The notes: generated from the letters alone by a model not told the origin. Shown: positions 8,799 to 17,860, counted from the first letter of the stretch. The stretch: DNA of 64,000 bases from JBHOQX01 sp042408595 (GCA_042408595.1 JBHOQX010000100.1:1-64000), one strand, 5' to 3'. Made by a program: numbers and translations.

Positions 8799-10223
8799 TC
8801 AATTCAGCAGGGTCCGCACGTCGGTAATGGCGCCGGTGATCGCGGTGGCCGCGGCGGTCAGCGGACTGGCCAGGAAGGTCCGGCCGCCCTTGCCTTGCCG
8901 CCCCTCGAAGTTGCGGTTGCTGGTGCTGACGGCATACTGCCCCGGCTGGAGCTGGTCACCATTCATTGCGATGCACATCGAGCAGCCCGCCTCGCGCCAC
9001 TCCGCGCCGGCGGCGCGGAAGACCTCGTCCAGCCCCTCGGCCTCGGCCTGGCGCTTGACCTGCTGCGAACCAGGCACCACCAGCATCCGCACCCCCGGCG
9101 CGACTTTGCGGCCCCGCAGCAGCGCCGCAGCCTGCCGCAGGTCGGTGATCCGTGAGTTGGTACAACTGCCGACGAACACCACATCCACTTTGTGGCCCAG
9201 CAGCCGCTGGCCGGGACGCAGATCCATGTAGCGCAGCGCCTTGTCGAGCGCCATGCGCTGGCCAGGGTCGGGCAGATCGTCCGGGCTCGGGATGGCAGCG
9301 TCGATCGGCATCCCCATGCCAGGGTTGGTGCCGTAGGTGATGAACGGCGTCAGGCTGCCGGCGTCGAGCGTTACGGTCGCATCGTAGGTCGCGCCCGCGT
9401 CGGTCGGCAGCGTGCGCCAGACGGCGACCGCCGCGTCCCAATCTGCCCCTTTGGGCGCGGCAGGCCGGCCAGCAACATACTGGAAGGTCGTGTCGTCCGG
9501 CGCGATCATGCCGGCGCGGGCGCCGCCCTCGATCGACATGTTGCAGATCGTCATGCGCTCTTCCATCGAGAGCGCACGGATCGCCTCGCCGGTGTACTCG
9601 AAGACGTAGCCGGTTCCGCCGCCAACGCCGATCCTGGCGATCAGGGCCAGGATAATATCTTTGGCCGTGACGCCCGGTTGAAGCCGGCCATCCACCCGCA
9701 CCTCCATCGTCTTCGGGCGGCGCTGGATGAGGCACTGGGTGGCCAACACATGCGCCACTTCGGAGGTGCCGATGCCGAAGGCCAGTGCGCCGAACGCGCC
9801 GTGCGTGCTGGTGTGGCTGTCCCCGCAGACGATGGTCATGCCGGGTTGCGTCAGCCCCTGCTCCGGCCCGATCACGTGGACGATCCCTTGCTGCGCGCTG
9901 CCAAGCGCGAAGAGCGGGATGCCGAACTCCCGGCAGTTGCGCTCAAGCTGGCTGATCTGCGCCGCGGCCTGCGGATCGACGATCGGGATGACCCCATCGG
10001 GGCCGCGCGGCGTCGTCGGCGTGGAATGGTCCATCGTCGCTAGGGTGCAGTCGGGCCGGCGGACACGCAGGCCGCGCTGGCGCAGCTCGGTGAAGGCCTG
10101 TGGCGACGTGACCTCGTGCACCAGGTGCAGGTCGATGTACAGCACCGCCGGCGTCTCCGGGGTCTCCGGGCGCACAAGGTGGGCATCCCAGATTTTTTGG
10201 AAAAGGGTGCGCGGTTTATTCAC
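8799..10223 (-). CDS. leuC: 3-isopropylmalate dehydratase large subunit
   Basis: 474-residue aconitase-family subunit. The [4Fe-4S] cysteines are present as VFVGSCTNSRITDL and GCSMCIAMNGD. The substrate-binding TSNRNFEGRQG motif follows near the C-terminus, and the early family motif is TIVCGDSHTSTHGAFGALAFGIG. The start is GTG at 10223 (VNKPRTLFQKIWDAH), with CGGAGAG seven bases upstream; the next in-frame ATG codons upstream lack a ribosome site. It follows ilvE on the same strand across a word-repeat element and precedes leuD, its obligate partner. Works in the cytoplasm in leucine synthesis. Confidence 0.96.
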   Translation of the reverse strand: MNKPRTLFQKIWDAHLVRPETPETPAVLYIDLHLVHEVTSPQAFTELRQRGLRVRRPDCTLATMDHSTPTTPRGPDGVIPIVDPQAAAQISQLERNCREFGIPLFALGSAQQGIVHVIGPEQGLTQPGMTIVCGDSHTSTHGAFGALAFGIGTSEVAHVLATQCLIQRRPKTMEVRVDGRLQPGVTAKDIILALIARIGVGGGTGYVFEYTGEAIRALSMEERMTICNMSIEGGARAGMIAPDDTTFQYVAGRPAAPKGADWDAAVAVWRTLPTDAGATYDATVTLDAGSLTPFITYGTNPGMGMPIDAAIPSPDDLPDPGQRMALDKALRYMDLRPGQRLLGHKVDVVFVGSCTNSRITDLRQAAALLRGRKVAPGVRMLVVPGSQQVKRQAEAEGLDEVFRAAGAEWREAGCSMCIAMNGDQLQPGQYAVSTSNRNFEGRQGKGGRTFLASPLTAAATAITGAITDVRTLLN

Positions 10224-10241
10224 AGAACTCTCCGTTGTGCA

Positions 10242-10304
10242 TCTGACACGGTGACACGGCGACAAGAGCTACCAAGTCACTCGCCCCCTCGCTCACCCGC
10301 TCAC
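10242..10304. repeat. Word-repeat palindrome between leuC and ilvE
   Basis: GTGACACGG/GACACGG words at 10242-10263 face CGCTCAC/CCGCTCAC words at 10277-10304 in inverted order. The right arm overlaps the last codons and the TGA stop of ilvE. Confidence 0.5.
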
Positions 10305-11219
10305 ATACTCCAGCCACCCCCACCGGTCCTCCGTCTCGCCGCTGAAGAGGCCGAAGAACGCCTGTTGGATGGCGGTCGTGATCGGGCCGCGCCGCCCCGC
10401 GCCGATGGTGATGCCGTCCACCGAGCGGATGGGGGTAACCTCAGCGGCCGTGCCGGTGAAGAACAGCTCGTCCGCCAAGTACAGCGCCTCGCGCGGCAGG
10501 TTCTGCTCGCGCACCTCGTAGCCCAGTGCGCGCGCAAGGGTCAGCGCGGTGTCGCGGGTGATGCCGGGGAGCAGCGCGGCAGTCACCGGCGGAGTGTAGA
10601 TCACGCCATCGCGGATCACGAACAGGTTCTCGCCCGAGCCCTCGCTCAGCACGCCGTTCGTGTCGAGCGCGATCCCCTCGGCGTAGCCGTGGCGCACCGC
10701 CTCCATGACGATCAACTGCGACGACAGGTAGTTGCCGCCGGCCTTGGCCATGGCCGGCAGCGTGTTCGGCGCGACACGCTGCCACGACGAGACGGCCACG
10801 TCCACGCCCGTCTCCAGCCCCTCTGCCCCCAGGTACGCGCCCCACTCGATCGCAGCGATCATCACCTCGACCGGATTTTTCAGCGGAAAGACGCCGAGCT
10901 CACCGTAGCCGCGCCAGACGAGCGGGCGCAGGTAGGCGCTTTGCAGGCCATTCTCGCGGATGACGGTCTTGCACGCCTCGTCGATCTGCGCAGGCGTGTA
11001 GGGGATCTCCATCCGGTAGATTTTGGCCGAGTCGAACAGGCGGCGGGTGTGCGGCGCGAGGCGGAAGATCGCCGGACCTTTGGGCGTATTGTAACAACGC
11101 ACGCCCTCGAACACCGATGAGCCGTAATGGAGCGCGTGGGTCATGACATGCACGGTCGCGTTCTCCCACGGGACCAGTTCGCCGTTGAACCAGATGTACT
11201 TCGTGGGGTTGATTGGCAT
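10293..11219 (-). CDS. ilvE: Branched-chain amino acid aminotransferase
   Basis: 308-residue PLP-dependent fold-type IV transaminase that forms Leu, Ile and Val from their 2-oxo acids with glutamate. Visible motifs are KYIWFNGELVPWENATVHV, HALHYGSSVFEGVRCY, the PLP-lysine region LSSQLIVMEAVRHGYAEGI, and LSEGSGENLFVIRDG. The C-terminal half contains ELFFTGTAAEVTPIRSVDG. Length is normal for the family. The ATG at 11219 has GGAGG 5-6 bases upstream. A minus-strand TATAAT at 11284-11289 gives it a likely internal promoter, so ilvE-leuCD-leuB may be expressed apart from ilvBNC. Confidence 0.96.
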   Translation of the reverse strand: MPINPTKYIWFNGELVPWENATVHVMTHALHYGSSVFEGVRCYNTPKGPAIFRLAPHTRRLFDSAKIYRMEIPYTPAQIDEACKTVIRENGLQSAYLRPLVWRGYGELGVFPLKNPVEVMIAAIEWGAYLGAEGLETGVDVAVSSWQRVAPNTLPAMAKAGGNYLSSQLIVMEAVRHGYAEGIALDTNGVLSEGSGENLFVIRDGVIYTPPVTAALLPGITRDTALTLARALGYEVREQNLPREALYLADELFFTGTAAEVTPIRSVDGITIGAGRRGPITTAIQQAFFGLFSGETEDRWGWLEYVSG

Positions 11220-11283
11220 GGAATCCTCCGAGCTCTTTGGGTGACTGCTTCACTAGCGCCAGACCTGTGGCGCTCCGGCCCGT

Positions 11284-11312
11284 ATTATACTCGCAAGCGA
11301 CCGCACGCCGAA
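11284..11312 (-). promoter_or_regulatory. Internal promoter upstream of ilvE
   Basis: A perfect -10 TATAAT (minus strand, 11284-11289) lies 65 bases before the ilvE start. A weak -35 (TTCGGC, 11307-11312) is 17 bases away. It sits in the 212-base gap between cimA and ilvE. Confidence 0.45.
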
Positions 11313-11431
11313 CCCTGGAGGGCGTACGCGGTCGCCCGCGCCACGGAGCGCGTGTTCGCCCGCATGCGCGCCCAAGCGGGAGTCTTGACGGAGCGTTCGC
11401 CGCCCCCTATCGATATCCTCTCCCTCAGCAC

Positions 11432-13072
11432 TCAACGCGCCGCATGGAGGACTCCCGCCGCCTGCCAGCGCAGCAGCGGCAGCTCCAGGCTGTCCCACAG
11501 CGCGTACCAACTCGCCTCGATGATGTTCGCCGAACAGCCGACGGTACTCCAACGCGCATCCCCGCAGGCCGACTCGATCACCACACGCGGCCGGGCGGCG
11601 GTGCCCAGGTGTTCATCCACGATCCGCACTTTGTAGTCTACCAGATGCACCTCGGCCAGGCGCGGGTAATGCGGCAGCAGCGCCTTGCGGATCGCCCGGT
11701 CGAGCGCGTTGACCGGCCCGTCGCCTTCGGCAGCGGTGTGGATCAGCTCGCTGCCGACCCGCAGCTTGACGGTCGCCTGCGAGAGCACCTCGCGGTCGCC
11801 GCGCTTCTCGACGATTACCGTGAAGTCGAGCAGCTCGAACGGCGGGGTATAATTCGGCGCGGCGCGACGCACCAGCATCTCGAACGAGCCTTCGGCGGCC
11901 TCGAACTGAAACCCCTGGCTTTCGAGCTGCTTGATCCGCTCCAGCACCGCGCGCTCGTTGCCGTTCAGCGCCAGCCCCAGCGACTCGGCGCGCATCCGCA
12001 CATTGCCGCGCCCCGAAAGCTCGCTCACCACGACCCGCAGCTCGTTGCCGACCAACTCTGGATCGATGTGCTGGTAGCTCTGCGGCACCTTGGCGACCGC
12101 CGCAACGTGGATGCCGCCCTTGTGGGCGAAGGCGCTGCGCCCGACGTACGGCGCATGGGCGTCCGGGTTAAGGTTCGCCACCGCGGCGACGAAATGCGAC
12201 AGTTCGCTCAGGCGGCGCAGCTGCTCCGGCGCGACACACGCATAACCGAGCTTGAGCTGCAGGTTGGCGATCAGCGGCACCAGGTCCATGTTGCCGCAGC
12301 GCTCGCCGTAGCCGTTGATCGTGCCCTGCACCTGGACGCACCCGGCCTCCACCGCCGCCATCGCATTCGCCACCGCCAGCGCGCCGTCGTTGTGGGTGTG
12401 AATGCCGAGCAGGGGCCAGGGTTCAGGGGTCATGGTTTGGTGCTCCCCTGCCAACCCCCGGCCCCGGACCTCTGACCCCTGGATGTGCGCGCGCACCGCG
12501 CGCACAATCGCCGCGACGTCGTGCGGCAGGCTGCCGCCGTTGGTATCGCAGAGCACGAGCGTGTCTGCGCCGGCCTGCGCCGCGGCGGCGAGCGTCGCCA
12601 GGGCATAGGCCGGGTCGAGCTTGTAGCCGTCGAAAAAGTGCTCGGCATCGTAGATCACCTCTTTGCCGAGCCGCTTGAAGTAGGCCACGCTGTCGGCGAT
12701 CATGCGCAGGTTCTCCTCGCGCGTGGTCTCGAGCACCTTTTCGACATGGAGCGTCGAGCTTTTACCGACCAGCGTGACGACCGGCGTGTCGGCCTCCACC
12801 AGGGCGCGGATGTTGGCGTCCTCGTCGCAGGTCGCCCCGGCGCGGCGGGTGCTGCCGAAAGCGGCGATCCGGGCCTGGCGCAGCGGCACGTCGCGCACGC
12901 GGCGGAAGAACTCGGCGTCTTTCGGGTTCGAGCCGGGCCAGCCGCCTTCGATGTAGTGGATGCCGAACGCGTCCAGTTCGCGGGCGATCTTCAGTTTATC
13001 GTCCGCAGAGAGTGAGATCCCCTCGCGTTGCGTGCCGTCACGCAGGGTGGTGTCGTAAAGCAGGATTTGCAC
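11432..13072 (-). CDS. cimA: Citramalate synthase with in-frame insertion
   Basis: 546-residue member of the DRE-TIM metallolyase (LeuA/HMGL-like) family, closest in layout to the long citramalate synthases that make (R)-citramalate from pyruvate and acetyl-CoA for threonine-independent isoleucine synthesis. Seen: LLYDTTLRDGTQREGISLS at the start, YIEGGWPGSNPKD, HFFDGYK, the metal-site GIHTHNDGALAVANA, VQGTINGYGERCGN, and a C-terminal LeuA-type regulatory domain (ESACGDARWSTVGCSANII). The GTG at 13072 is chosen because AAGGAG lies 8 bases upstream and it begins the family N-terminus. About 22 extra residues (Gly/Arg/Pro-rich, bases ~12416-12482) precede the GIHTHND motif, again from a word-repeat palindrome. 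Substrate assignment versus a LeuA paralogue is from overall layout. Confidence 0.85.
   Translation of the reverse strand: MQILLYDTTLRDGTQREGISLSADDKLKIARELDAFGIHYIEGGWPGSNPKDAEFFRRVRDVPLRQARIAAFGSTRRAGATCDEDANIRALVEADTPVVTLVGKSSTLHVEKVLETTREENLRMIADSVAYFKRLGKEVIYDAEHFFDGYKLDPAYALATLAAAAQAGADTLVLCDTNGGSLPHDVAAIVRAVRAHIQGSEVRGRGLAGEHQTMTPEPWPLLGIHTHNDGALAVANAMAAVEAGCVQVQGTINGYGERCGNMDLVPLIANLQLKLGYACVAPEQLRRLSELSHFVAAVANLNPDAHAPYVGRSAFAHKGGIHVAAVAKVPQSYQHIDPELVGNELRVVVSELSGRGNVRMRAESLGLALNGNERAVLERIKQLESQGFQFEAAEGSFEMLVRRAAPNYTPPFELLDFTVIVEKRGDREVLSQATVKLRVGSELIHTAAEGDGPVNALDRAIRKALLPHYPRLAEVHLVDYKVRIVDEHLGTAARPRVVIESACGDARWSTVGCSANIIEASWYALWDSLELPLLRWQAAGVLHAAR
12416..12482. repeat. Word-repeat palindrome inserted in frame in cimA
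   Basis: The left arm CCAGGGTTCAGGGGTCA and the right arm GGACCTCTGACCCCTGG are inverted copies (14 of 17 match) around a C-rich centre. Words of the same kind (GGTTCAT, GGGTTCC) form the element between ilvN and ilvB. The reading frame of cimA stays open through it. Confidence 0.65.
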
Positions 13073-13402
13073 GGCGAGCTCCTTCGCAAGCATAGAGAAG
13101 AGAGAACAACGAACATACGACGCAATAGACTAGCCTGCGCGAATTGCGGGCAGCCGCTCGCGTGGAGCGGCTGCCGGATACTCCTCCTGGTGTACAAATC
13201 GCATAGCTTTCCTTCGATGTCGGCGTGATCTCGGCATAGACGAATGCGATGCAACCGCACCTTCGTCACGGGCGAACTGTATTCACCCGTACACGCTGGA
13301 ATCCGATAGCTTCGCTATGGGAGCGACACATCGCGCCGCTACGCGTCGTGTTTCGATGCTATTCGCCGCGATGGTTTCGTTGCGGGCGCATACGCAGTAA
13401 CG
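13073..13402. other. pheA-cimA intergenic region
   Basis: 330 bases without a convincing gene. It contains a strong hairpin at 13149-13175, a small ATAGC-GAA-GCTAT hairpin near 13305-13317, and a stretch of GAGA/ACGAACA words (13095-13125). No clear promoter was found on the minus strand. Confidence 0.5.
13149..13175 (-). terminator. Strong hairpin between pheA and cimA
   Basis: A perfect 11-bp stem, GGCAGCCGCTC with GAGCGGCTGCC, and a 5-base loop. No U-tract follows on either strand. It could be a pause, a processing site or a weak terminator in the cimA leader. Confidence 0.35.
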
Positions 13403-14269
13403 TCAGATCTTGCCCCGCCAGCAGGGGTAGCTTCCAAAAATCTTGAAAAACCCGGTCTTGGCGCGGATGCGCTCTAGTGCCGCCGCAACCGCTGCATCCG
13501 TCCGGTGGCCGTTGCAGTCCACCAGAAAAATATACTGGCCGAGCACATCCTTCGACGGGCGCGACTCGAGCTTGGTCATGTTGATGTCGGCTCGCGCCAG
13601 CTCCTGCAGTGCGTCCACCAGCACCCCGGCGCGGTCCTCGGTGAAGCCGAAGCAGAAGCTGGTCTTGTCGTCGCCGGTCGGCGGGCTATCCTCGCGCCCC
13701 AGCGCGACGAAGCGCGTGACGTTCCCGGCGCGATCCTGGATATCCCGCGCCAGAATGCGCGCGCCGGTGAGTTCGGCAGCGCGCAGCGTGCCGATCGCCG
13801 CGGCAGGGCGCTCATCGGCCAGGGCCTCGGCGGGGGCGGCGCTGTTCGAGAGCGAGGCGACCGTGGCGACGCCCGGCAGGCAGCGCTCGACGAAACGGCG
13901 GCACTGCCCAAGCGTCTGCGGGTGGGCGTACAGCACCGTGATCTGCGGCAGGGCGATCCCCTCGCGAGCCATCAGGAAATGCCGGATGGGGATGACCGTC
14001 TCCCCGGCGATCCGCAGGTCGGTCTCGTGGATGAGCAGGTCGAGCGTCGCGGTCACGCTGCCTTCAAGCACATTTTCAATCGGCAGGATGCCAGCGGTCG
14101 CCGCGCCGGTCTCCACAGCCGTGACCACCGCAGGGATGCTGGCGAGCGGCAGGTAGTCGGCCGCCGGGCCGCCGTAGGCCGTCGCCGCTTCTTCGCTGAA
14201 CGTGCCGGGTGGGCCGAGGTAGGCGATCGTGGGTGTCATACACGCAAAGGCGTCGTGGCGCAACGACAT
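13403..14269 (-). CDS. pheA: Prephenate dehydratase
   Basis: 288-residue monofunctional enzyme that converts prephenate to phenylpyruvate in phenylalanine synthesis. The PDT domain (residues ~12-190) has IAYLGPPGTFSEEAA, ILPIENVLEGSV and the catalytic-region RDIQDRAGNVTRFVALG (the Thr-Arg-Phe motif). A C-terminal ACT domain (~205-285) has the phenylalanine-binding ESRPSK motif and the segment preceding it, RADINMTKLESRP. The ATG at 14269 is chosen because AAGGA lies six bases upstream; the alternative at 14239 has no ribosome site. Its presence inside a branched-chain amino acid locus is unusual. It starts 18 bases after the stop of the upstream hypothetical gene, so they are likely co-transcribed. 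Confidence 0.95.
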   Translation of the reverse strand: MSLRHDAFACMTPTIAYLGPPGTFSEEAATAYGGPAADYLPLASIPAVVTAVETGAATAGILPIENVLEGSVTATLDLLIHETDLRIAGETVIPIRHFLMAREGIALPQITVLYAHPQTLGQCRRFVERCLPGVATVASLSNSAAPAEALADERPAAAIGTLRAAELTGARILARDIQDRAGNVTRFVALGREDSPPTGDDKTSFCFGFTEDRAGVLVDALQELARADINMTKLESRPSKDVLGQYIFLVDCNGHRTDAAVAAALERIRAKTGFFKIFGSYPCWRGKI

Positions 14270-14287
14270 TCGTCCTTGGTCGCTACG

Positions 14288-14746
14288 CTAACAGAGATAA
14301 TGGGCGAAATGGACGCCCATGCCGCGCCGCACGGCCTGGGACAGCAGTTGCAGGCAGACGATCAGGCGGTCCTCCGAGACATCGCGGGCGGCGGGCTGCG
14401 CCAGCAGCGCGGCGCGTGCCGCCGGGTCGCTCAGGGTAGCGAAGATCCGGCGCACCAGCGCCGGGCCAAGCCAGTAGCCGCTGTCGCCGGTGTCGTCCTC
14501 CGGGGCCGGGGGCCCGCTCCACCAGTCGCCGTCCGGTGCGCCGAAATGCGCCGCCTGCAGCGCGGGCCGGTAACGCTTCGCGGCCGCCGCCAGGCGTTGC
14601 CCGCCGGTCGCCACATCGGCCTCCGGCCAGCCGAGCGCCCCGCCGAGCAGCCCGAGCTCCGTGCGCGTCAGCACCACCGGCGCCGCCGGCATCTCGCGCC
14701 GGTCCCCATCGCAGTAGGTGAGGATGGTCATTACCTCCATGGTCAT
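14288..14746 (-). CDS. Hypothetical protein between leuA and pheA
   Basis: 152 residues, no recognised family. It is a soluble, Ala/Leu-rich, probably helical protein with no membrane segment or signal peptide. Segments such as TRTELGLLGGALGWPEADVATG and DRLIVCLQLLSQAVRRGMGVHFA look like ordinary coding sequence. The start MTMEVMTIL at 14746 is chosen for GAGG seven bases upstream; a longer frame to 14902 runs into repeat DNA. It ends 18 bases before pheA, whose ribosome site lies in that gap, suggesting one transcript. Confidence 0.6.
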   Translation of the reverse strand: MTMEVMTILTYCDGDRREMPAAPVVLTRTELGLLGGALGWPEADVATGGQRLAAAAKRYRPALQAAHFGAPDGDWWSGPPAPEDDTGDSGYWLGPALVRRIFATLSDPAARAALLAQPAARDVSEDRLIVCLQLLSQAVRRGMGVHFAHYLC

Positions 14747-14851
14747 GGCAGGCCTCGCTTTCCACATCGCAGACGGTCGACGGTAGATCAAGGGCGCCCC
14801 CCGGCCCGAGGGGTTCGGCCCCCATCTGAGCGCAGGCCGCGAGGAGGGCGG

Positions 14852-14945
14852 CGAATGACGAAGGACCAACGTACGCTGGTGGTTGGTGAGGACAACGTGC
14901 ACGTCGGCGTAGCCGCCTTACGTCGTTCGTCCTTCGTCCTGCGTC
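14852..14945. repeat. Word-repeat palindrome between leuA and the hypothetical gene
   Basis: GAATGACGAAGGACC words at the left are inverted as ACGTCG, TTCGTCC, TTCGTCC, TGCGTCA at 14919-14945, just after the leuA stop on its strand. Same word family as the leuB insert. Confidence 0.6.
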
Positions 14946-14951
14946 AATGCA

Positions 14952-16613
14952 CTACTGCCGCCCGATCACACTGTTGCCGAACCAGTCCATAGCCTCGATC
15001 GGCGTGCCCTGCTCGGCCCGCGTCCGCTGGCGCTCGATCCGCGCCGCAAACAGCTTGTTCAGCGCGCCGACATACGCCTCCGCTGCGGCGATCACGGTGT
15101 CGGTGTTGACGCCATAGCCGCTGAAGACCCGCGGACGCAGGCCGTTCTTCCCGCCCTCGCCGTCGCCGGCTTTCGTGCCGTACTCCTGGACGCGCATCGT
15201 CACCTCGGCCACCGCATCCACCCCCTCGGTGATCGCGCCGACCGCGAACTCGACCAGCTCGCCCGGCTCGCCGACGATTTTGTTCACCGCCTGGCAGACG
15301 GCGTCGATCGGGCCGGTGCCGTGGGCCAGCTCGGTGCGCAGCTCGCCGTTCGGCCCCTTCATACGCACTGTCGCCGTCGGGACGATCCCGGTGCCGGACG
15401 AGACCTGCACGTGGTCCAGCGTCCAGATCGCGACCGGGCGCTGCACCTCACCGGCCACCAGCGCCTCGATATCGCGGTCGTCCACCACCTTCTTTTTGTC
15501 GGCCAGCTCCTTGAAGCGTTCAAAGACGTGCTGGAAATCCTGTTGGTTCAGCGCGATTCCCATCTCCTCCAGCTTTTTACGGAAGGCGTGGCGGCCGGAG
15601 TGCTTGCCGAGCACCAGCTCGTTGCCATCCAGCCCGATCGTCTCGGCGCTCATGATCTCGTAGGTCTCGCGATGCTTGAGCACGCCGTCCTGATGGATCC
15701 CGGACTCGTGCGCGAAGGCGTTCGCGCCGACGATCGCCTTGTTCGGCGGTACGTGTACCCCGGTGCAGGCCGAGACCAGGCGCGACGTGCGAGCGATCTC
15801 GCGGGTGTTGATCTGCGTCGCGACGCCGAAAAACTCGCGGCGGGTATGAAGCGCCATCACCACCTCTTCGAGCGACGCATTGCCGGCTCGCTCGCCAATG
15901 CCGTTGATCGTACACTCGACCTGCCGCGCGCCAGCGCGCACCCCGGCCAGCGAGTTCGCGACGGCCAGCCCCAGATCATCGTGGCAGTGCGTCGAAAGGA
16001 CGACCCGGTCCGCACCGGGCACGTTGCGACGGATGCCGTCAATCAGCGCGAAGTACTCCTCAGGGGTGGTGTAACCGACGGTATCAGGGATGTTGAGAGT
16101 GGTCGCGCCGCACTCGATCGCGACCTTCAGCACCTGGTAGAGGAAGGCCGGGTCGGAGCGGCCGGCGTCCATCGGCGAGAACTCGACATCCTCGCACAGG
16201 CTGCGGGCATAGGCGACCATCTCGCCGATCAGCTCCAGCGCCTCGCCGCGGCTCTTGCGGAACTGGTGCTGCAGGTGGATATCCGAGGTGGACATGAAGG
16301 TGTGGATGCGCTTCTTCGCCGCCGGCTGGATGGCCGTCCAGCACTTATCGATGTCATCCTTGTTGGCGCGGGCCAGGCCACAGATCACCGGCCCGTCCTC
16401 GCCGCCGACCTCGCGCGCGATCGCGTGTACCGCCTCCCAGTCGCCAGGGGACGCCGCCGGGAAGCCAGCCTCGATGATGTCAACGTTCAGTCGGGCAAGC
16501 TGCCGCGCGACCTGCAGCTTCTCATCCTTGGTCATGGTACACCCCGGCGCCTGTTCGCCGTCGCGCAGGGTGGTGTCGAAGATGCGTACGTGGTCGGGTG
16601 CTGGTGTACTCAT
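14952..16613 (-). CDS. leuA: 2-isopropylmalate synthase
   Basis: 553-residue enzyme condensing 2-oxoisovalerate with acetyl-CoA, the committed step of leucine synthesis. The catalytic TIM barrel shows IFDTTLRDGEQAPGCTM (Arg/Asp metal and substrate residues), EAGFPAASPGD, LSTHCHDDLGLAVANSLAG (the His-x-His metal site), INGIGERAGNASLEEVVMAL, and HESGIHQDGVLK in the linker. The C-terminal ~150 residues form the leucine-binding allosteric domain. The ATG at 16613 has GGGAG 7-8 bases upstream and begins the family-typical N-terminus. It lies downstream of ilvC in the operon. Feedback by leucine is expected from the family domain. Confidence 0.97.
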   Translation of the reverse strand: MSTPAPDHVRIFDTTLRDGEQAPGCTMTKDEKLQVARQLARLNVDIIEAGFPAASPGDWEAVHAIAREVGGEDGPVICGLARANKDDIDKCWTAIQPAAKKRIHTFMSTSDIHLQHQFRKSRGEALELIGEMVAYARSLCEDVEFSPMDAGRSDPAFLYQVLKVAIECGATTLNIPDTVGYTTPEEYFALIDGIRRNVPGADRVVLSTHCHDDLGLAVANSLAGVRAGARQVECTINGIGERAGNASLEEVVMALHTRREFFGVATQINTREIARTSRLVSACTGVHVPPNKAIVGANAFAHESGIHQDGVLKHRETYEIMSAETIGLDGNELVLGKHSGRHAFRKKLEEMGIALNQQDFQHVFERFKELADKKKVVDDRDIEALVAGEVQRPVAIWTLDHVQVSSGTGIVPTATVRMKGPNGELRTELAHGTGPIDAVCQAVNKIVGEPGELVEFAVGAITEGVDAVAEVTMRVQEYGTKAGDGEGGKNGLRPRVFSGYGVNTDTVIAAAEAYVGALNKLFAARIERQRTRAEQGTPIEAMDWFGNSVIGRQ

Positions 16614-16837
16614 TCGTAGCTCCCAGTGTACTGAACAAACCGACAAAGGAGCAAAGGAAAAAGGTATCAGGATGGCAGGGAGGTCGTCTTCACGAAGGGA
16701 CAAGCCGGCGATCCATTGGAACGCCGCGCCGGCTCCTCCGGCGCGCCGTTTTAGTCCCTGGCTTGGCCAACCTCACCACGTTCGAGCGCATTGATCGCGT
16801 TCCTCCGCATACCCTCAGCGGTTCCTATGTCCCGCAG

Positions 16838-17860
16838 CTACGCCCCTCCCTGCCCCGGTACGACCTCTTTCGGCCCGACGAACGGCATCATCCGGCGCAG
16901 CTCGCGCCCGACGACCTCGATCTGCGATTCGATATCTCGCTGGCGGTAGGCGTTGAAGCGCGGGCGGCCCTGATGGTTCTCCTCGATCCAGTCCTCGGCG
17001 AAGGCGCCGCTCTGGATATTCGCCAGGAGCTGCCGCATCGTGCGCTTCGTCTCCTCGGTGATGATCTGCGGCCCGGCCGTGTAGTCGCCCCACTCCGCCG
17101 TGTCGGAGACCGAATAGCGCATGTAGTTCAGCCCGCCCTGGTAGAACAGATCGACGATCAGCTTCAGTTCGTGCATGCACTCGAAATAGGCGACCTCCGG
17201 CTGGTAGCCGGCCTCGACCAGCGTCTCGAAGCCGGCCTTGACCAGGGCCGCCACACCGCCGCACAGCACCGCTTGCTCGCCGAACAGGTCGGTCTCGGTC
17301 TCCTCGGCGAAGGTCGTCTGGAGCACGCCAGCCCTCGTACAGCCCAGGCCCTTGGCGTAGGCCAGCGCGTCCTCCAGCGCGTGGCCGCTGGCGTCCTGGT
17401 GCACCGCCACCAACGCTGGGACGCCGCCGCCCTGCGTGAAGACCTCGCGCACCCGATGGCCGGGGGCTTTCGGCGCGACCATGCTCACGTCCACTCCGGC
17501 CGGCGGGACGATCTGCCCGAAGCGGATGTTGAAGCCGTGGGCGAACATCAGCGTCTTGCCGGGGCCCAGATGCGGGCCGATCTCGTCGCGGTAGAGCGCG
17601 GCCTGGCCGGTATCCGGCGTCAGGATCATCACGATCTGCGCTTCCCGGGCGGCATCGGCGACGCTTGTCACCTTCAGGCCCATGCCCTCGGCCTTGGCCC
17701 AGCTCTTCGAGCCGGGGTATAGCCCGACGCGCACATCCAGCCCGCTGTCCTTCAGATTCATGGCGTGGGCATGGCCCTGGCTACCGAAGCCGATGATCGC
17801 GATCGGGCGACCCTTGAGCCGCTCCAGATCGGCCTGCTTGTCGTAGTACAGTTCTGCCAT
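16838..17860 (-). CDS. ilvC: Ketol-acid reductoisomerase
   Basis: 340-residue class I enzyme, which isomerises and reduces acetolactate or acetohydroxybutyrate with NADPH and Mg2+. The Rossmann motif is AIIGFGSQGHAHAMNLKDSG. The cofactor loop is GLYPGSKSWAKAEGMGL, in the form usual for NADPH preference. Metal and substrate residues lie in FAEETETDLFGEQAVLCGG and in YECMHELKLIVDLFYQGG-like sequence (YFECMHELKLIVDL). The ATG at 17860 has GAGGAG three to eight bases upstream. It lies between ilvN and leuA on one strand. Confidence 0.97.
   Translation of the reverse strand: MAELYYDKQADLERLKGRPIAIIGFGSQGHAHAMNLKDSGLDVRVGLYPGSKSWAKAEGMGLKVTSVADAAREAQIVMILTPDTGQAALYRDEIGPHLGPGKTLMFAHGFNIRFGQIVPPAGVDVSMVAPKAPGHRVREVFTQGGGVPALVAVHQDASGHALEDALAYAKGLGCTRAGVLQTTFAEETETDLFGEQAVLCGGVAALVKAGFETLVEAGYQPEVAYFECMHELKLIVDLFYQGGLNYMRYSVSDTAEWGDYTAGPQIITEETKRTMRQLLANIQSGAFAEDWIEENHQGRPRFNAYRQRDIESQIEVVGRELRRMMPFVGPKEVVPGQGGA

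Noticed and set aside
13081..13120. Leucine-type leader peptide upstream of cimA (frame starting MFVVLSSLCL)
   Set aside because: Only a few Val/Leu codons, no ribosome site and no terminator pair; the frame simply runs into cimA in another phase.
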